DNA of 64,000 nucleotides from Nocardiopsis mwathae (GCF_014201195.1 NZ_JACHDS010000001.1:3782001-3846000), one strand, 5' to 3'. Positions 19,522-27,884 are shown, counted from the stretch's first letter. Notes: a model not told the origin generated them from the letters alone. Numbers and translations are program-made.

Positions 19522-19847
19522 GGCGGATGGAATCGGCATCCCGGCATGGGCCGGGGCTGGGTGGTCGTGGCGGGGCGGGCGTAGGGCGGGGGGCCGGTGC
19601 CCCGCTGGACGGCCTTGTCGGCGGACATGTGCGGGGCGGTCGGTGGCCAGGCAGCGCCGAAGGCGGAGCGTGGCCGGGCGCACCGGATCGCGAGCTGCGG
19701 ACGTCCCTTCTCCTCCCGACGCCCGATTTACCCGGTTCCCGCAAATGACCATGGGACGTGATCGGGCGAAATGAACACCATCGGATACCAGCCCATGATC
19801 ATCGCAGGAAGCGGTCCCGCGACCGCCCCCGGCCCCGGGATCGCGGA
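19522..19847. other. intergenic stretch with no supported gene
   Basis: Open frames here lack ribosome-binding sites and recognisable domains. The part near 19740-19800 is somewhat less GC-rich. I see no repeats beyond the terminator that follows. Confidence 0.4.
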
Positions 19848-19876
19848 CCCCGCCCGGAGAGAACCTCCGGGCGGGG
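19848..19876 (-). terminator. terminator of the secreted cysteine protein gene
   Basis: CCCCGCCCGGA pairs perfectly with TCCGGGCGGGG across a seven-base loop. It lies 68 bp beyond the stop of the minus-strand gene at 19945. Confidence 0.6.
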
Positions 19877-19944
19877 AATGACGCAGGTCCTCGGCCCCTG
19901 GACGTGTCCGGGAGGCCGAAGATCCGCGGCCGGTCAGGCCTGGG

Positions 19945-20421
19945 TCACTTTTTCTGGTGCTTCCAGCCCGAGTGCCACTTGCCCCAGTTCGTCGCGCCCG
20001 GCCAGCATCCGCCATCGCTGCAGACGGTGGTGGTCCACTTCAGACGGCTCTGCATTCCCGACCCGGCGCCGTAGTACTGGACACGCCACCGGATGTCGCC
20101 TTTTCCGTACCGGTGGCAGGTCCGCCACACCTCGGCCTTGTTGAACGCTTTCTGGCGGTACCAGGCGGTCCTCCGGACACCGTCGTCCTGGGCCTTCACG
20201 AACTCCAGCCCCCCGTAGTTGCGTCGACTGATCGACTTGACCCCGACATACTGCTCGGCGCCGACCTTGTGGGGGATGCAGCTGGAGCCCTTGGTCGCGT
20301 ACAGGTAGTAGGCACGCCCGACGCTGGCTTGGGCGGAAGCGGACTGAGCCCCCGTCACCACAAGCGAAGCGGCTGTCACAGGCACCAGGAGTGCCGCCAG
20401 CACAGCCTTCACGAACTTCAC
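19945..20421 (-). CDS. secreted small cysteine-containing protein, unknown
   Basis: The 158-residue product has a clear Sec signal peptide (KAVLAALLVPVTAASLVV, cleavage near AQSASA-Q, about residue 30). The mature part of about 128 residues is rich in Tyr, Trp, Lys and Arg. It contains four cysteines (in SSCIPHK, RTCHRYG and VCSDGGCWPG), enough for two disulfides. The GTG at 20421 has an AAGGAT ribosome-binding site. I do not recognise the fold. The aromatic and basic surface would suit a small secreted binding domain or an antimicrobial-type protein, but there is no direct evidence. Confidence 0.75.
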   Translation of the reverse strand: MKFVKAVLAALLVPVTAASLVVTGAQSASAQASVGRAYYLYATKGSSCIPHKVGAEQYVGVKSISRRNYGGLEFVKAQDDGVRRTAWYRQKAFNKAEVWRTCHRYGKGDIRWRVQYYGAGSGMQSRLKWTTTVCSDGGCWPGATNWGKWHSGWKHQKK

Positions 20422-20682
20422 GGTGATCCTTTCTCGGTTATGGGCACGCGAAGGTCGCGCCGCCGCTGCGGGGGTAGGACAGCGACGGCTTCTCCGTGAC
20501 CGGTTTCGACCGCGCGCACCCGGAGAGTTGCATGCGCACCTGCCGGCCCGGGGACGGCCAGGCGGAGCTGGGTGTCGCTCTTGTCCCCAATGCGCGATTA
20601 CATGGGGCTTGCGTATTAAAGCATCGTTAGTGGCGCTTTGGACGTTGGCGCGGCACCGGTTGCGCGTACTGGCCGGAAGCGG

Positions 20683-21318
20683 TCACACCTCGACGGTCCC
20701 GCCGCAGCGCCAGTAGTGGGCGGTGTCGCGGTCGAGGAAGCCCTCGTCGACGAGGTGGCGGCGGAGCATGGCGTGATCGCCGTGGAAGTTCCTCAGGACC
20801 GCGTTGACCTCGGGTTCGGTGTAGCGCACGCCGGGTTCGAAGGTACGGGCGACGTAGTCCAGCAGCACCAGGCGCTTGGCGCGCTGCACGGGCATGGCCA
20901 GGATGCGGCCGTCGCGGGTGAAGGCACGGAAGACCGCGGCCTCCTCCCGACCGCACGCGATGGGGGGTTCGTGCGGTCCGGGGGTCAGCGGCACCGCGTC
21001 GGCCCGGGGCGCCGACCGCGACACGGGGGTCGGCGGGCGACGGGCGGCCGGTGGCGCCGAGGCAGCGGCGGCGGTCATGGCGGCCGCGACGACGTTGCGC
21101 AGCTCCTCCGTCCGGGCGAACCAGTCGGCGCCGTCGCGCCCGACCAGCCCGCCCTGTTCGAGTTGGGCCAGCGCACGTACCGCGTCCGGCTCCGGAACAC
21201 CCGCGCGGTCGGCGATCTCCGGACTGCCCGTGGCCCCCAGCACCAGGGCGGAGAAGACCCGCAGCCGCTCCGGAGCGCTCAGAAGGCGCACCAGCCGGAG
21301 TGGTTCTCCATCAGACAT
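20683..21318 (-). CDS. ArsR-like helix-turn-helix protein with C-terminal DUF2087
   Basis: The 211-residue protein begins with a winged-helix domain like ArsR regulators (SAPERLRVFSALVLG then SPEIADRAGVPEPDAVRAL). An Ala/Pro-rich linker follows. The C-terminal DUF2087 domain of about 80 residues is recognised by FEPGVRYTEPEVNAVL and LRRHLVDEGFLDRD. DUF2087 proteins are thought to be transcriptional regulators but have no settled ligand. The only downstream feature before the next gene is the MITE beginning 35 bp away on its upstream side. Confidence 0.85.
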   Translation of the reverse strand: MSDGEPLRLVRLLSAPERLRVFSALVLGATGSPEIADRAGVPEPDAVRALAQLEQGGLVGRDGADWFARTEELRNVVAAAMTAAAASAPPAARRPPTPVSRSAPRADAVPLTPGPHEPPIACGREEAAVFRAFTRDGRILAMPVQRAKRLVLLDYVARTFEPGVRYTEPEVNAVLRNFHGDHAMLRRHLVDEGFLDRDTAHYWRCGGTVEV

Positions 21319-21352
21319 ATCCCCATCGAAGCAGAGCGGGGGCGAGGCGTCA

Positions 21353-21519
21353 CTAGGGCGTGTTCGGCGGATGCTTTCCTCCTGAGCGAGCGGCCGTCCG
21401 GGGCGGCGCTCGCAAGCCGCTTCACGACGTCGATCCAGGTCGACTTCACGAGTGGAGCGGCGCAGCGAGCGTCGTTCCGGTGGCCGCGAGCCGGAAATGA
21501 TCCGTCAAACACGCCCTAG
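21353..21519. mobile_element. MITE-like element, copy 1 (167 bp)
   Basis: This segment is bounded by CTAG on both sides. Terminal inverted repeats of about 27 bp begin CTAGGGCGTGTT and end AACACGCCCTAG, with a few mismatches. A copy about 95% identical lies at 59290-59455. It is too short to encode a transposase and contains no credible gene. The CTAG ends resemble the YTAR-type target of some IS5-family elements, so a parental IS elsewhere in the genome probably mobilises it; that link is inferred. Confidence 0.85.
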
Positions 21520-21572
21520 CCCTCGAAAGGGGGAGTCGGGGCCCGGGTCGCGGCGGGTCCCGGGCGCGGGGG

Positions 21573-22193
21573 TCAGGGGGAACCGGTCGATTCGCGGGTG
21601 GGGGTGAGCAGGCTGCGGACCACCAGTTCGACGCGGCGTGCGGCCTGGTCGGGGTCGGTCGGCAGGAGGACGTAGGAGAGGGTGAGACGCAGCGAGACCT
21701 CGACGATGTCGCCGCTCCGCTCGGCCAGGGACGGCCAGTTCTCGACCATGAAGGCGCGCATGCGCTCGCCGAGCGCGACGTGCAGCGGTTCGGCGCGCGT
21801 GGTGAGCACGGGCAGCATCTCGTCGTCGCCGGTGATGATCGCCCGCAGCAGCGGGTTATCCGCCGAGGACGCGAGGGTCCAGCGCGCCGCCTCCCCCACC
21901 GCGTGCACCGGGTCGCTGCGGTGGTCGGCGAAGATCGCCATCACCCCGTCCAGGAAGCCGTCCGCCTCGCGGACCACCACAGCCTGAAGCAGGCCCTCCT
22001 TGCTGCCGAACTCGTTGTAGAGGGTCTGTCGCGACACCCCCGCGCCGCTCGCGATGTCGGCCATGCGCAGCCGCCCCCACCGGCCGGCCAGGATCGCCGT
22101 GTAGGCGGAGTCGAGGAGGCGGTCACGGACGCCGCCGGAGGCGTCGGGCCTGCTCCCGCCCTCAGGGGTCCTGCGCTCGCTGGGGGTCGTCAT
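21573..22193 (-). CDS. TetR-family transcriptional regulator
   Basis: The protein of about 206 residues has the TetR helix-turn-helix (MADIASGAGVSRQTLYNEFGSKEGLL, residues about 45-70) and an all-helical ligand domain without recognisable specificity. An ATG at 22193 is preferred because GGGAGG lies nine bases upstream; an in-frame ATG at 22202 has no site. It is divergent from hisN, with 94 bp between them. It might regulate itself or genes elsewhere; there is no evidence that it controls histidine synthesis. Confidence 0.88.
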   Translation of the reverse strand: MTTPSERRTPEGGSRPDASGGVRDRLLDSAYTAILAGRWGRLRMADIASGAGVSRQTLYNEFGSKEGLLQAVVVREADGFLDGVMAIFADHRSDPVHAVGEAARWTLASSADNPLLRAIITGDDEMLPVLTTRAEPLHVALGERMRAFMVENWPSLAERSGDIVEVSLRLTLSYVLLPTDPDQAARRVELVVRSLLTPTRESTGSP

Positions 22194-22287
22194 GGGTCCC
22201 ATCCTCCCACGCGGCCCGCTAACACTCCGGTCACGCGGGGGTGCCGGACCAGCACATGGGCCCCGAACAGGGATATCGTTGCGCGAT

Positions 22288-23094
22288 ATGGCGTCCTATG
22301 ACGATGATCTGCGTCTCGCCCACGTCCTCGCGGACGCGGCCGACGACATTTCGCTCAAGCACTTCCGTGCTCTCGACCTCAAGGTCGACACCAAGCCGGA
22401 CCTCACCCCGGTGACCGAAGCCGACCGGGCGGTGGAGGATGCGCTGCGCGGCGTGCTCTCCCGCGCGCGCCCTCGGGACGCCGTCATCGGAGAGGAATTC
22501 GGCAAGACCGGCAACAGCCACCGCGTCTGGTGTATCGATCCGATCGACGGCACCAAGAACTACGTCCGCGGCGTCCCCGTATGGGCGACGATGATCGCGC
22601 TACTTGAGGGCGACCGGCCGGTGGTCGGCCTGGTCTCGGCCCCGGCACTGAACCGGAAGTGGTGGGCGTCGAAGGACAACGGCACCTGGTCCGGGCGCAG
22701 CCTCACCAAGGCCACGCGGTGCAACGTCTCCCAGGTCTCGGAGCTGGAGGACGCCTCGCTGTCGTTCTCGGAGCTCTCGGAGTGGGAGCAGCAGAACCGG
22801 CTCGACTCCTTCCTGGGGCTGCAGCGATCGGTGTGGCGCGCCCGCGCCTACGGGGACTTCTGGTCCCACGTGCTGGTGGCGGAGGGAGCGGTCGACATCG
22901 CCGCCGAGCCGGAGCTGTCCGTGTGGGACGCCGCGCCACTCCCGGTGATCCTGGAGGAGGCCGGCGGCCGCGCCACCGACCTGCACGGCCGGGACTTCAC
23001 CGACGGCGGGGCGCTGGTGTGCACCAACGGCCGCCTGCACGACAAGGTGCTGACCTGGCTGAACGGTGGGCCGACGCCGCTGCGGGCGACCTGA
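22288..23094 (+). CDS. hisN: HisN, histidinol-phosphatase (inositol-monophosphatase fold)
   Basis: The 268-residue protein belongs to the inositol monophosphatase superfamily. Metal-binding motifs are GEEFG (residues about 70-74), IDPIDGTKNYVRG (about 88-100) and VWDAAPLPVILEEAGG near the C-terminus. The sequence, including the opening YDDDLRLAHVLADAAD, matches actinobacterial HisN, which dephosphorylates histidinol phosphate. In many actinobacteria hisN follows aroA-rsgA; here accessory genes and a MITE intervene. No ribosome-binding site precedes the ATG. A TATCGT eight bases upstream suggests a leaderless transcript. Confidence 0.9.
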   Translation: MASYDDDLRLAHVLADAADDISLKHFRALDLKVDTKPDLTPVTEADRAVEDALRGVLSRARPRDAVIGEEFGKTGNSHRVWCIDPIDGTKNYVRGVPVWATMIALLEGDRPVVGLVSAPALNRKWWASKDNGTWSGRSLTKATRCNVSQVSELEDASLSFSELSEWEQQNRLDSFLGLQRSVWRARAYGDFWSHVLVAEGAVDIAAEPELSVWDAAPLPVILEEAGGRATDLHGRDFTDGGALVCTNGRLHDKVLTWLNGGPTPLRAT

Positions 23095-23147
23095 GCTCCC
23101 GTCGTGGTCAAGGCGGGCCACGCTTCTGAGCTTTGTGCACACGCATG

Positions 23148-23173
23148 ACTACTCTGAGTAGTACTCTGCGTGC
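23148..23173 (+). promoter_or_regulatory. operator-like palindrome and -10 element before the lipoprotein gene
   Basis: ACTACTC and GAGTAGT are perfect complements around a single central T (23148-23162). The palindrome overlaps a TACTCT -10 candidate at 23162-23167, which ends six bases before the ATG at 23174. This looks like a leaderless promoter under repressor control; the regulator is unknown. Confidence 0.5.
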
Positions 23174-23779
23174 ATGGGGGATTCACCGGCTCGTCGTGTC
23201 CTGCTGTCCTTGCCCGCCGCGGCACTCGGCGCGGTCGTCGCCGGAGGGTGCGGGGACGTCCCCGACGTCCCTGTCCCCTCGGCCGTCCAGGAGCTGGAAG
23301 CGGTGTTCGAGGAGAAGAGAGCCGAGCTGGCCGTGGAGGCCGACCGGTTCACCCGGCGGGACAGCAGACCCGAGCTGAGCGCCGGAACGGCCCACCTCGG
23401 CGCCGGTGGCCTCCGCTTCGACCCGGAGGCCGTGGCCTGCGAGCCCCGGCCCTACGGCGGCGCGCCCGGCGCCTGGGAGACCTCGGCGCCCCGGGAACGG
23501 CTCTCCGGAAGCGAATCGGAGGCCGACGGCAGTGTCGAAGTCGGCCTCCGCAACCGCGATGGGGCGACCCGCTTCCCCGTCAACGCCCGCGTCATCACCC
23601 CCGACGACACGGCCTACTCGGTCGAGACGACGCTCACCGGCACCGCCTGGCGGCGCCTCTCCTTCCCCGACGACTTCCCGGCCCCGCGCGGACCCCTGCA
23701 CGAGGGCTCCTACACCGTCGTCTGGTCCGCGTCGGAGGACCTCACCCTGCTCGCGTGTGACGGATTCCACCGCGGGTAG
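23174..23779 (+). CDS. putative lipoprotein of unknown function
   Basis: The 201-residue protein has an N-terminal twin-arginine-like start (ARRVLLSLPAAALG) and a good lipobox (VAGGC, Cys26), so it is probably a lipidated surface protein. A short helical, charged segment (ELEAVFEEKRAELAVEADRF) precedes a beta-rich domain that I do not recognise. The gene appears leaderless, with an operator-like palindrome over its -10 element. It lies upstream of an ABC export operon on the same strand, 300 bp away; there is no evidence of shared function. Confidence 0.7.
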   Translation: MGDSPARRVLLSLPAAALGAVVAGGCGDVPDVPVPSAVQELEAVFEEKRAELAVEADRFTRRDSRPELSAGTAHLGAGGLRFDPEAVACEPRPYGGAPGAWETSAPRERLSGSESEADGSVEVGLRNRDGATRFPVNARVITPDDTAYSVETTLTGTAWRRLSFPDDFPAPRGPLHEGSYTVVWSASEDLTLLACDGFHRG

Positions 23780-24078
23780 CCGGAGGCGAACACCGCCCGG
23801 CGTATCCGGCCGACCCGGCCGCCCGGCCGACCAGCGCCTCGTGCGTTCCGTACACATCGCCGGAACCGGCCGTTTCCGTACCGAGGGTGACACGCGCGAC
23901 GCGGCCCGCTAAGGTTCCCACGCCGGGCGGTCGCGGACCGATCGACAGCAGACGCCTTTCCGTCGAAATCCCCCGCGGAAACCGCGAACCGAACAGACGT
24001 CCCCGTGCGATGACGTAGTCGGTGCGCGTGCGTCAACGCGCGCTTCGCCCCTCCTACACCCGCGAAAGGGCCGACGGC

Positions 24079-25296
24079 TTGCTGCGTTCCCTCATCGCCG
24101 GCCTCGTGCTGGCCTTCGCCGGGTCTCGGGCCAACGTGTCCCGGACCATCCTTTCCTGCGCCGGCATCGTCGTCGGCGTGGCCTCCCTCATCACCGTCGT
24201 GACCGCGGGGGACGTCGGCGAGCGCTTCGCCGAGTCCTACACCGAGTCCAACTTCGGCGTCGCCGAGACGTTCCAGGTCGACATCATGGGAGAGCGCGTC
24301 ACCGACCTCGACGCACTGGAGACCGACCTGAAGCGGGCCGGAGCGACCACCGTGTCGATGCTGCACCGGCCGGAGGGCGAGCTGCGGATGCGCGCCGGTG
24401 GACGGCTCATCGACGACGCGGACACCTTCGTCGTCGATGCCGACCTCGGGGACATCCGGCGGATCAACATGGTCGCCGGACGCTGGTTCACCGAGGCCGA
24501 CGACACCTCCCTCGCCCCGGTGGTGGTCGTCAACGAGAACCTCGCCTCCGAGATCGGCGACACCGCCGAGCTGCAGATCGGCACCGGCGAGTGGGTGGAC
24601 GCCCGGGTCGTCGGCATCATCGAGGCGACCGCCATGGACGGTGGCTGGAACACCGCCTACGTGCTGCGTTCCGCGGCGAGCGACCCGGTGCTGTTCCCCG
24701 GCGGCCCGCCGGACGGCGACACCGGTGACTTCACGATGCTCGGCTACACGGTGCGCACCGAACCCGGGACGGTCACCGACACCGAGTACGTCGAGCGGCT
24801 GGCCTCGGCCTCCTGGCGGTGGGGGGTGGAGCGGAAGGACAGCATCCAGGTGATGCGCTCCGACAGTGCCGAGGTCATGGACCGGATGCTGGGGTACATG
24901 TCGCTGGGCCTGTTCGGGATCGCCGCGATCACCCTGGCGACCGGGATGCTGGGGGTGCTCAACGTCGGGCTGGTGACGGTGCGGGAGCGCCGCCGCGAGC
25001 TGGCCACCTACCGGGCACTGGGGGCGAACCGGTTCACGCTGTTCATCACGGTCGTCGCCGAGTCCGTGGTGGTGTCGATCGTCGCGGGGGCGGTGGCACT
25101 CGCACTGTGCTACGCCGGCGCCGCCGCGGCCGACGTTTACGCGCGGGACCTCCTGCCGTCCGACGTCACTCTGTACGTGCCCTTCCAGGGCGTCCTCGTT
25201 GGCCTGGGCAGCGCCGCGGGCGTGGGCCTGCTGGCCGGAATCATCCCCGCGTGGCGGGCGCTCGGGGCGTCCGTGGTGGCCGGGTTGCGGGAATAG
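24079..25296 (+). CDS. MacB/FtsX-type ABC transporter permease
   Basis: The protein of about 405 residues has one N-terminal membrane helix. A large extracytoplasmic MacB-type periplasmic core domain follows (RRINMVAGRWFTEADD, VVVVNENLASEIG). The C-terminal FtsX domain has three helices (GLFGIAAITLATGMLGVLN, and two more after YRALGANRFTLF). It should form the membrane part of a mechanotransmission-type ABC system. The TTG at 24079 is preferred because GAAAGGG precedes it; a GTG at 24022 is also possible. The following genes encode the fusion protein and the ATPase, completing the system. Confidence 0.85.
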   Translation: MLRSLIAGLVLAFAGSRANVSRTILSCAGIVVGVASLITVVTAGDVGERFAESYTESNFGVAETFQVDIMGERVTDLDALETDLKRAGATTVSMLHRPEGELRMRAGGRLIDDADTFVVDADLGDIRRINMVAGRWFTEADDTSLAPVVVVNENLASEIGDTAELQIGTGEWVDARVVGIIEATAMDGGWNTAYVLRSAASDPVLFPGGPPDGDTGDFTMLGYTVRTEPGTVTDTEYVERLASASWRWGVERKDSIQVMRSDSAEVMDRMLGYMSLGLFGIAAITLATGMLGVLNVGLVTVRERRRELATYRALGANRFTLFITVVAESVVVSIVAGAVALALCYAGAAAADVYARDLLPSDVTLYVPFQGVLVGLGSAAGVGLLAGIIPAWRALGASVVAGLRE

Positions 25297-25309
25297 GAGC
25301 GGATCTCAC

Positions 25310-26386
25310 GTGAAGAAGAAGTCGATCATCACGGCGGTCGTGGTGGCCGTCATCCTGGGGGTCGCCGGGGGCGGCTACCTGTGGTTCGCACAGCTGTCGC
25401 CGGGAGGCGGCGAGGACCTCGCCTCGATGGAGGGGCCGGACGGGCTCGACGGGGGTGGCCCGGTCCCCGTCGAGCACGGGGAGATCAGCTCCAAGGTGGT
25501 GCTGGACGCCACCGTGCGCGCCGACCCCGCGGACCAGGTCAAGGCGAAGCGGGGCGGGAAGGTCACCCGCGTGTGGGTGGGCGACGACCAGACGGTCGAC
25601 CAGGGTGCCCCGATCGTGACGCTGGCGGTGCCGCGGGAGGACGCGGACGGGCAGGGCGGGGGCGATGACGACGGCGGGGCATCGGCTCCGGCCACGACCG
25701 AGGTCACGCTGAAGGCCCCGGCCAAGGGCAAGGTGAGCGGGCTGGACGACCTGGAGACCGGCGACCCCGTCGAGACCGGGGCCGTCGTCGCCGAGATCAC
25801 CAAGGACTCCTACCGGGCCGTGGCCGCCATCCCGCCCAACGACCTGTACCAGTTCTACGACAAGCCCAAGGAGATCAAGCTCAAGATCGACAAAGGCCCG
25901 GCCGCCGAGGAGTGCGAGTTCATCGGGCTGGGCGAGGCCGAGAAGGGCGGGGCCTCGGACGCCGGGCAGGAGTCCGGCGGTGGTGGGGACCCGTTCGGCG
26001 ACAGCGCCCCGGACAGCGGCGGCGACGGCTCTGGCGCCGAACTGTCGTGCCGGGTGCCGTCGGACTTCACGGTCTTCCCCGGGGTGAAGGGGAAGATGTC
26101 GGTCATCACCGGCAAGTCGAAGAACGCGCTGATCGTCCCGCTGACGGCGGTGCGCGGCAGCGCCGAGAAGGGCGAGGTCATCGTCGTCGGCTCGGACGGC
26201 TCCCAGGAGGTCCGCGAGGTCGAACTGGGGGTCTCCGACGGCACCTCGGTCGAGGTCACCAAGGGCCTCACCGTGGATGACCAGGTGCTCGACCCGGTAC
26301 CGCTGGACGGCGACTTCGACGTGCCCTCCCAGGCGGAGGACCCCTATGCGGACGAGGACGGCGAGTTCCTCGGGGAGGGTTTCTAG
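25310..26386 (+). CDS. MacA/HlyD-like membrane fusion protein
   Basis: The 358-residue protein has one N-terminal membrane anchor (ITAVVVAVILGVAGGGYLWF). A biotinyl-lipoyl-like beta domain follows (RGGKVTRVWVGDDQTVDQGAPIV). The C-terminal beta-barrel and membrane-proximal domains end in LIVPLTAVRGSAEKGEVIVVG. A Gly/Asp-rich insertion interrupts the centre (about residues 205-245). In Gram-positive bacteria such proteins partner with FtsX-like permeases. The GTG at 25310 has AGGAG ten bases upstream. It sits 13 bp after the permease gene and directly abuts the ATPase gene. Confidence 0.85.
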   Translation: MKKKSIITAVVVAVILGVAGGGYLWFAQLSPGGGEDLASMEGPDGLDGGGPVPVEHGEISSKVVLDATVRADPADQVKAKRGGKVTRVWVGDDQTVDQGAPIVTLAVPREDADGQGGGDDDGGASAPATTEVTLKAPAKGKVSGLDDLETGDPVETGAVVAEITKDSYRAVAAIPPNDLYQFYDKPKEIKLKIDKGPAAEECEFIGLGEAEKGGASDAGQESGGGGDPFGDSAPDSGGDGSGAELSCRVPSDFTVFPGVKGKMSVITGKSKNALIVPLTAVRGSAEKGEVIVVGSDGSQEVREVELGVSDGTSVEVTKGLTVDDQVLDPVPLDGDFDVPSQAEDPYADEDGEFLGEGF

Positions 26387-27208
26387 ATGGCGTTCCACTC
26401 GCCCCGGGCGGCCCGGGTGCGCCCGCACGCGGCGGACGTCACCCCCACCGAGCCGGCGGAAGCCATGGAGCCCGGGGCCCCCGAGGGGGTGGCGGAGGCG
26501 GCACCGCGCCGGGCTCCGGCCCACCGACGCACCCCTGACGGGCCGCTGCTGAGAATCCGCGGGCTGCGCCGCTCGTTCATGGTGTCCGGCGAGCCCCTGC
26601 ACGTGCTCCACGACTGCTCGATGGACGTGGAGCGCGGTGAGGTGGTGGCGATCGTCGGGCAGTCGGGGTCGGGCAAGTCGACCCTGCTGAACCTCCTGGG
26701 CCTGCTGGACACGGCGGACGGCGGCGAGCACGTATTCGACGGCGTCGACGTGACCCGGCTGCGGGAGGGGCGGCGGGCACGGCTGCGCAACCACGGGATC
26801 GGGTTCGTGTTCCAGCAGTTCCACCTGTTGGAGCGGCGCAGCGCCCTGGCCAACGTGGGTGTGCCGATGGTGCTGGGCGGCGTGCCGCTCATCCGCCGCC
26901 GCGCGGTCGCCAGGGAGCTGCTGACGTCGCTGGGACTGGGGCACCGCCTGCACTCGCAGCCGCACCAGCTCTCCGGCGGTGAACAGCAGCGGGTGGCCCT
27001 GGCTCGGGCACTCAGCCTGAACCCCGCGCTCATCCTCGCCGATGAGCCCACGGGCGCCCTCGACGCCGCCACGAGCGAGATGATCATGGACCAGCTGCTG
27101 GAGCAGGCGCAGCACCGCGGGGCTGCGGTCATCGTGGTCACCCACGAACCGAATGTGGCCGCGCGGGCCGACCGGACGATCCATATCGCCGAGGGCCGCA
27201 CATACTGA
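26387..27208 (+). CDS. MacB/LolD-type ABC transporter ATPase
   Basis: The 273-residue ATPase has Walker A GQSGSGKST, the Q-loop in FVFQQFHLL, the signature LSGGEQQR and Walker B LILADEPTGALD. A disordered N-terminal extension of about 50 residues precedes the domain. The ATG follows the fusion-protein stop with no spacer, and GGGAGGG lies within the end of that gene. Together the three genes form a complete export or mechanotransmission unit; its cargo is unknown. Confidence 0.92.
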   Translation: MAFHSPRAARVRPHAADVTPTEPAEAMEPGAPEGVAEAAPRRAPAHRRTPDGPLLRIRGLRRSFMVSGEPLHVLHDCSMDVERGEVVAIVGQSGSGKSTLLNLLGLLDTADGGEHVFDGVDVTRLREGRRARLRNHGIGFVFQQFHLLERRSALANVGVPMVLGGVPLIRRRAVARELLTSLGLGHRLHSQPHQLSGGEQQRVALARALSLNPALILADEPTGALDAATSEMIMDQLLEQAQHRGAAVIVVTHEPNVAARADRTIHIAEGRTY

Positions 27209-27224
27209 GCACGAAGGCGAAGAG

Positions 27225-27268
27225 AAATCGGGCCCGGTAATCGATAATTCGATTACCGGGCCCGATTT
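27225..27268 (-). terminator. terminator of initiator tRNA copy A
   Basis: A perfect 19-bp stem (27225-27243 with 27250-27268) with the core CGGGCCCGATTT closes a six-base loop. It begins two bases past the CCA end of the tRNA gene. The core sequence is repeated after the other two tRNA copies. Confidence 0.85.
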
Positions 27269-27270
27269 CG

Positions 27271-27347
27271 TGGTAGCGGGGACAGGATTTGAACCTGCGA
27301 CCTCTGGGTTATGAGCCCAGCGAGCTACCGAACTGCTCCACCCCGCG
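27271..27347 (-). tRNA. initiator tRNA-fMet (CAT), copy A
   Basis: This 77-nt tRNA includes an encoded CCA. The acceptor stem starts with an unpaired C1-U72, and the anticodon stem has three consecutive G:C pairs (GGG/CCC). Both are initiator hallmarks. The anticodon is CAT. The sequence is identical to copies B and C. Confidence 0.97.
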
Positions 27348-27360
27348 TCGGTGTTCCTTC

Positions 27361-27390
27361 ACAATAGCGCGCCCGCCGCCACAACACCAA
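27361..27390 (-). promoter_or_regulatory. promoter of initiator tRNA copy A
   Basis: On the minus strand TTGGTG (27385-27390) and TATTGT (27361-27366) are separated by 18 bp. They lie 14 bp upstream of the mature tRNA 5' end. The block is conserved before all three copies. Confidence 0.7.
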
Positions 27391-27513
27391 ATCCGAGTCC
27401 GCCACCGCGGACGGCCTTCGGAAGAGGCGGATGCGGAGGTCGCGGGCGCGGAACACAGGCCGCGGCCCCCGATGCGCGGAACGTCGCCGCCCGCCCGCAG
27501 GGGGAACACGAAA

Positions 27514-27556
27514 AAATCGGGCCCGGTCTCGATGGTGCGAGAACCGGGCCCGATTT
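27514..27556 (-). terminator. terminator of initiator tRNA copy B
   Basis: The GGGCCCGATTT-type hairpin has a single bulge and is followed on the minus strand by six Ts, giving a classic intrinsic terminator. Confidence 0.85.
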
Positions 27557-27558
27557 CG

Positions 27559-27635
27559 TGGTAGCGGGGACAGGATTTGAACCTGCGACCTCTGGGTTAT
27601 GAGCCCAGCGAGCTACCGAACTGCTCCACCCCGCG
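27559..27635 (-). tRNA. initiator tRNA-fMet (CAT), copy B
   Basis: This is an identical 77-nt copy, 211 bp upstream (minus-strand sense) of copy A, with encoded CCA, C1-U72 mismatch and CAT anticodon. Confidence 0.97.
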
Positions 27636-27648
27636 TCGGTGTTCCTTC

Positions 27649-27678
27649 ACAATAGCGCGCCCGCCGCCACAACACCAA
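27649..27678 (-). promoter_or_regulatory. promoter of initiator tRNA copy B
   Basis: TTGGTG (27673-27678), an 18-bp spacer and TATTGT (27649-27654) repeat the copy A promoter exactly. Confidence 0.7.
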
Positions 27679-27720
27679 ATCCATTTCCGCCGCGGCGGGC
27701 GGTCGCCGACGGGCGAAACG

Positions 27721-27762
27721 AATCGGGCCCGGTCTCGATGGTGCGAGAACCGGGCCCGATTT
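27721..27762 (-). terminator. terminator of initiator tRNA copy C
   Basis: It has the same hairpin core as the copy B terminator, without the long T-run. Confidence 0.8.
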
Positions 27763-27764
27763 CG

Positions 27765-27841
27765 TGGTAGCGGGGACAGGATTTGAACCTGCGACCTCTG
27801 GGTTATGAGCCCAGCGAGCTACCGAACTGCTCCACCCCGCG
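27765..27841 (-). tRNA. initiator tRNA-fMet (CAT), copy C
   Basis: This is the third identical 77-nt copy, with encoded CCA, initiator-type acceptor mismatch and anticodon stem. It is the first in transcription order. Confidence 0.97.
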
Positions 27842-27854
27842 TCGGTGTTTCTAC

Positions 27855-27884
27855 ACAGTAGCGCGCCCGCCGCCACAACACCAA
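27855..27884 (-). promoter_or_regulatory. promoter of initiator tRNA copy C
   Basis: TTGGTG (27879-27884) and TACTGT (27855-27860) are spaced by 18 bp. The -10 differs by one base from copies A and B, and the stretch next to the gene has diverged slightly. Confidence 0.65.
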
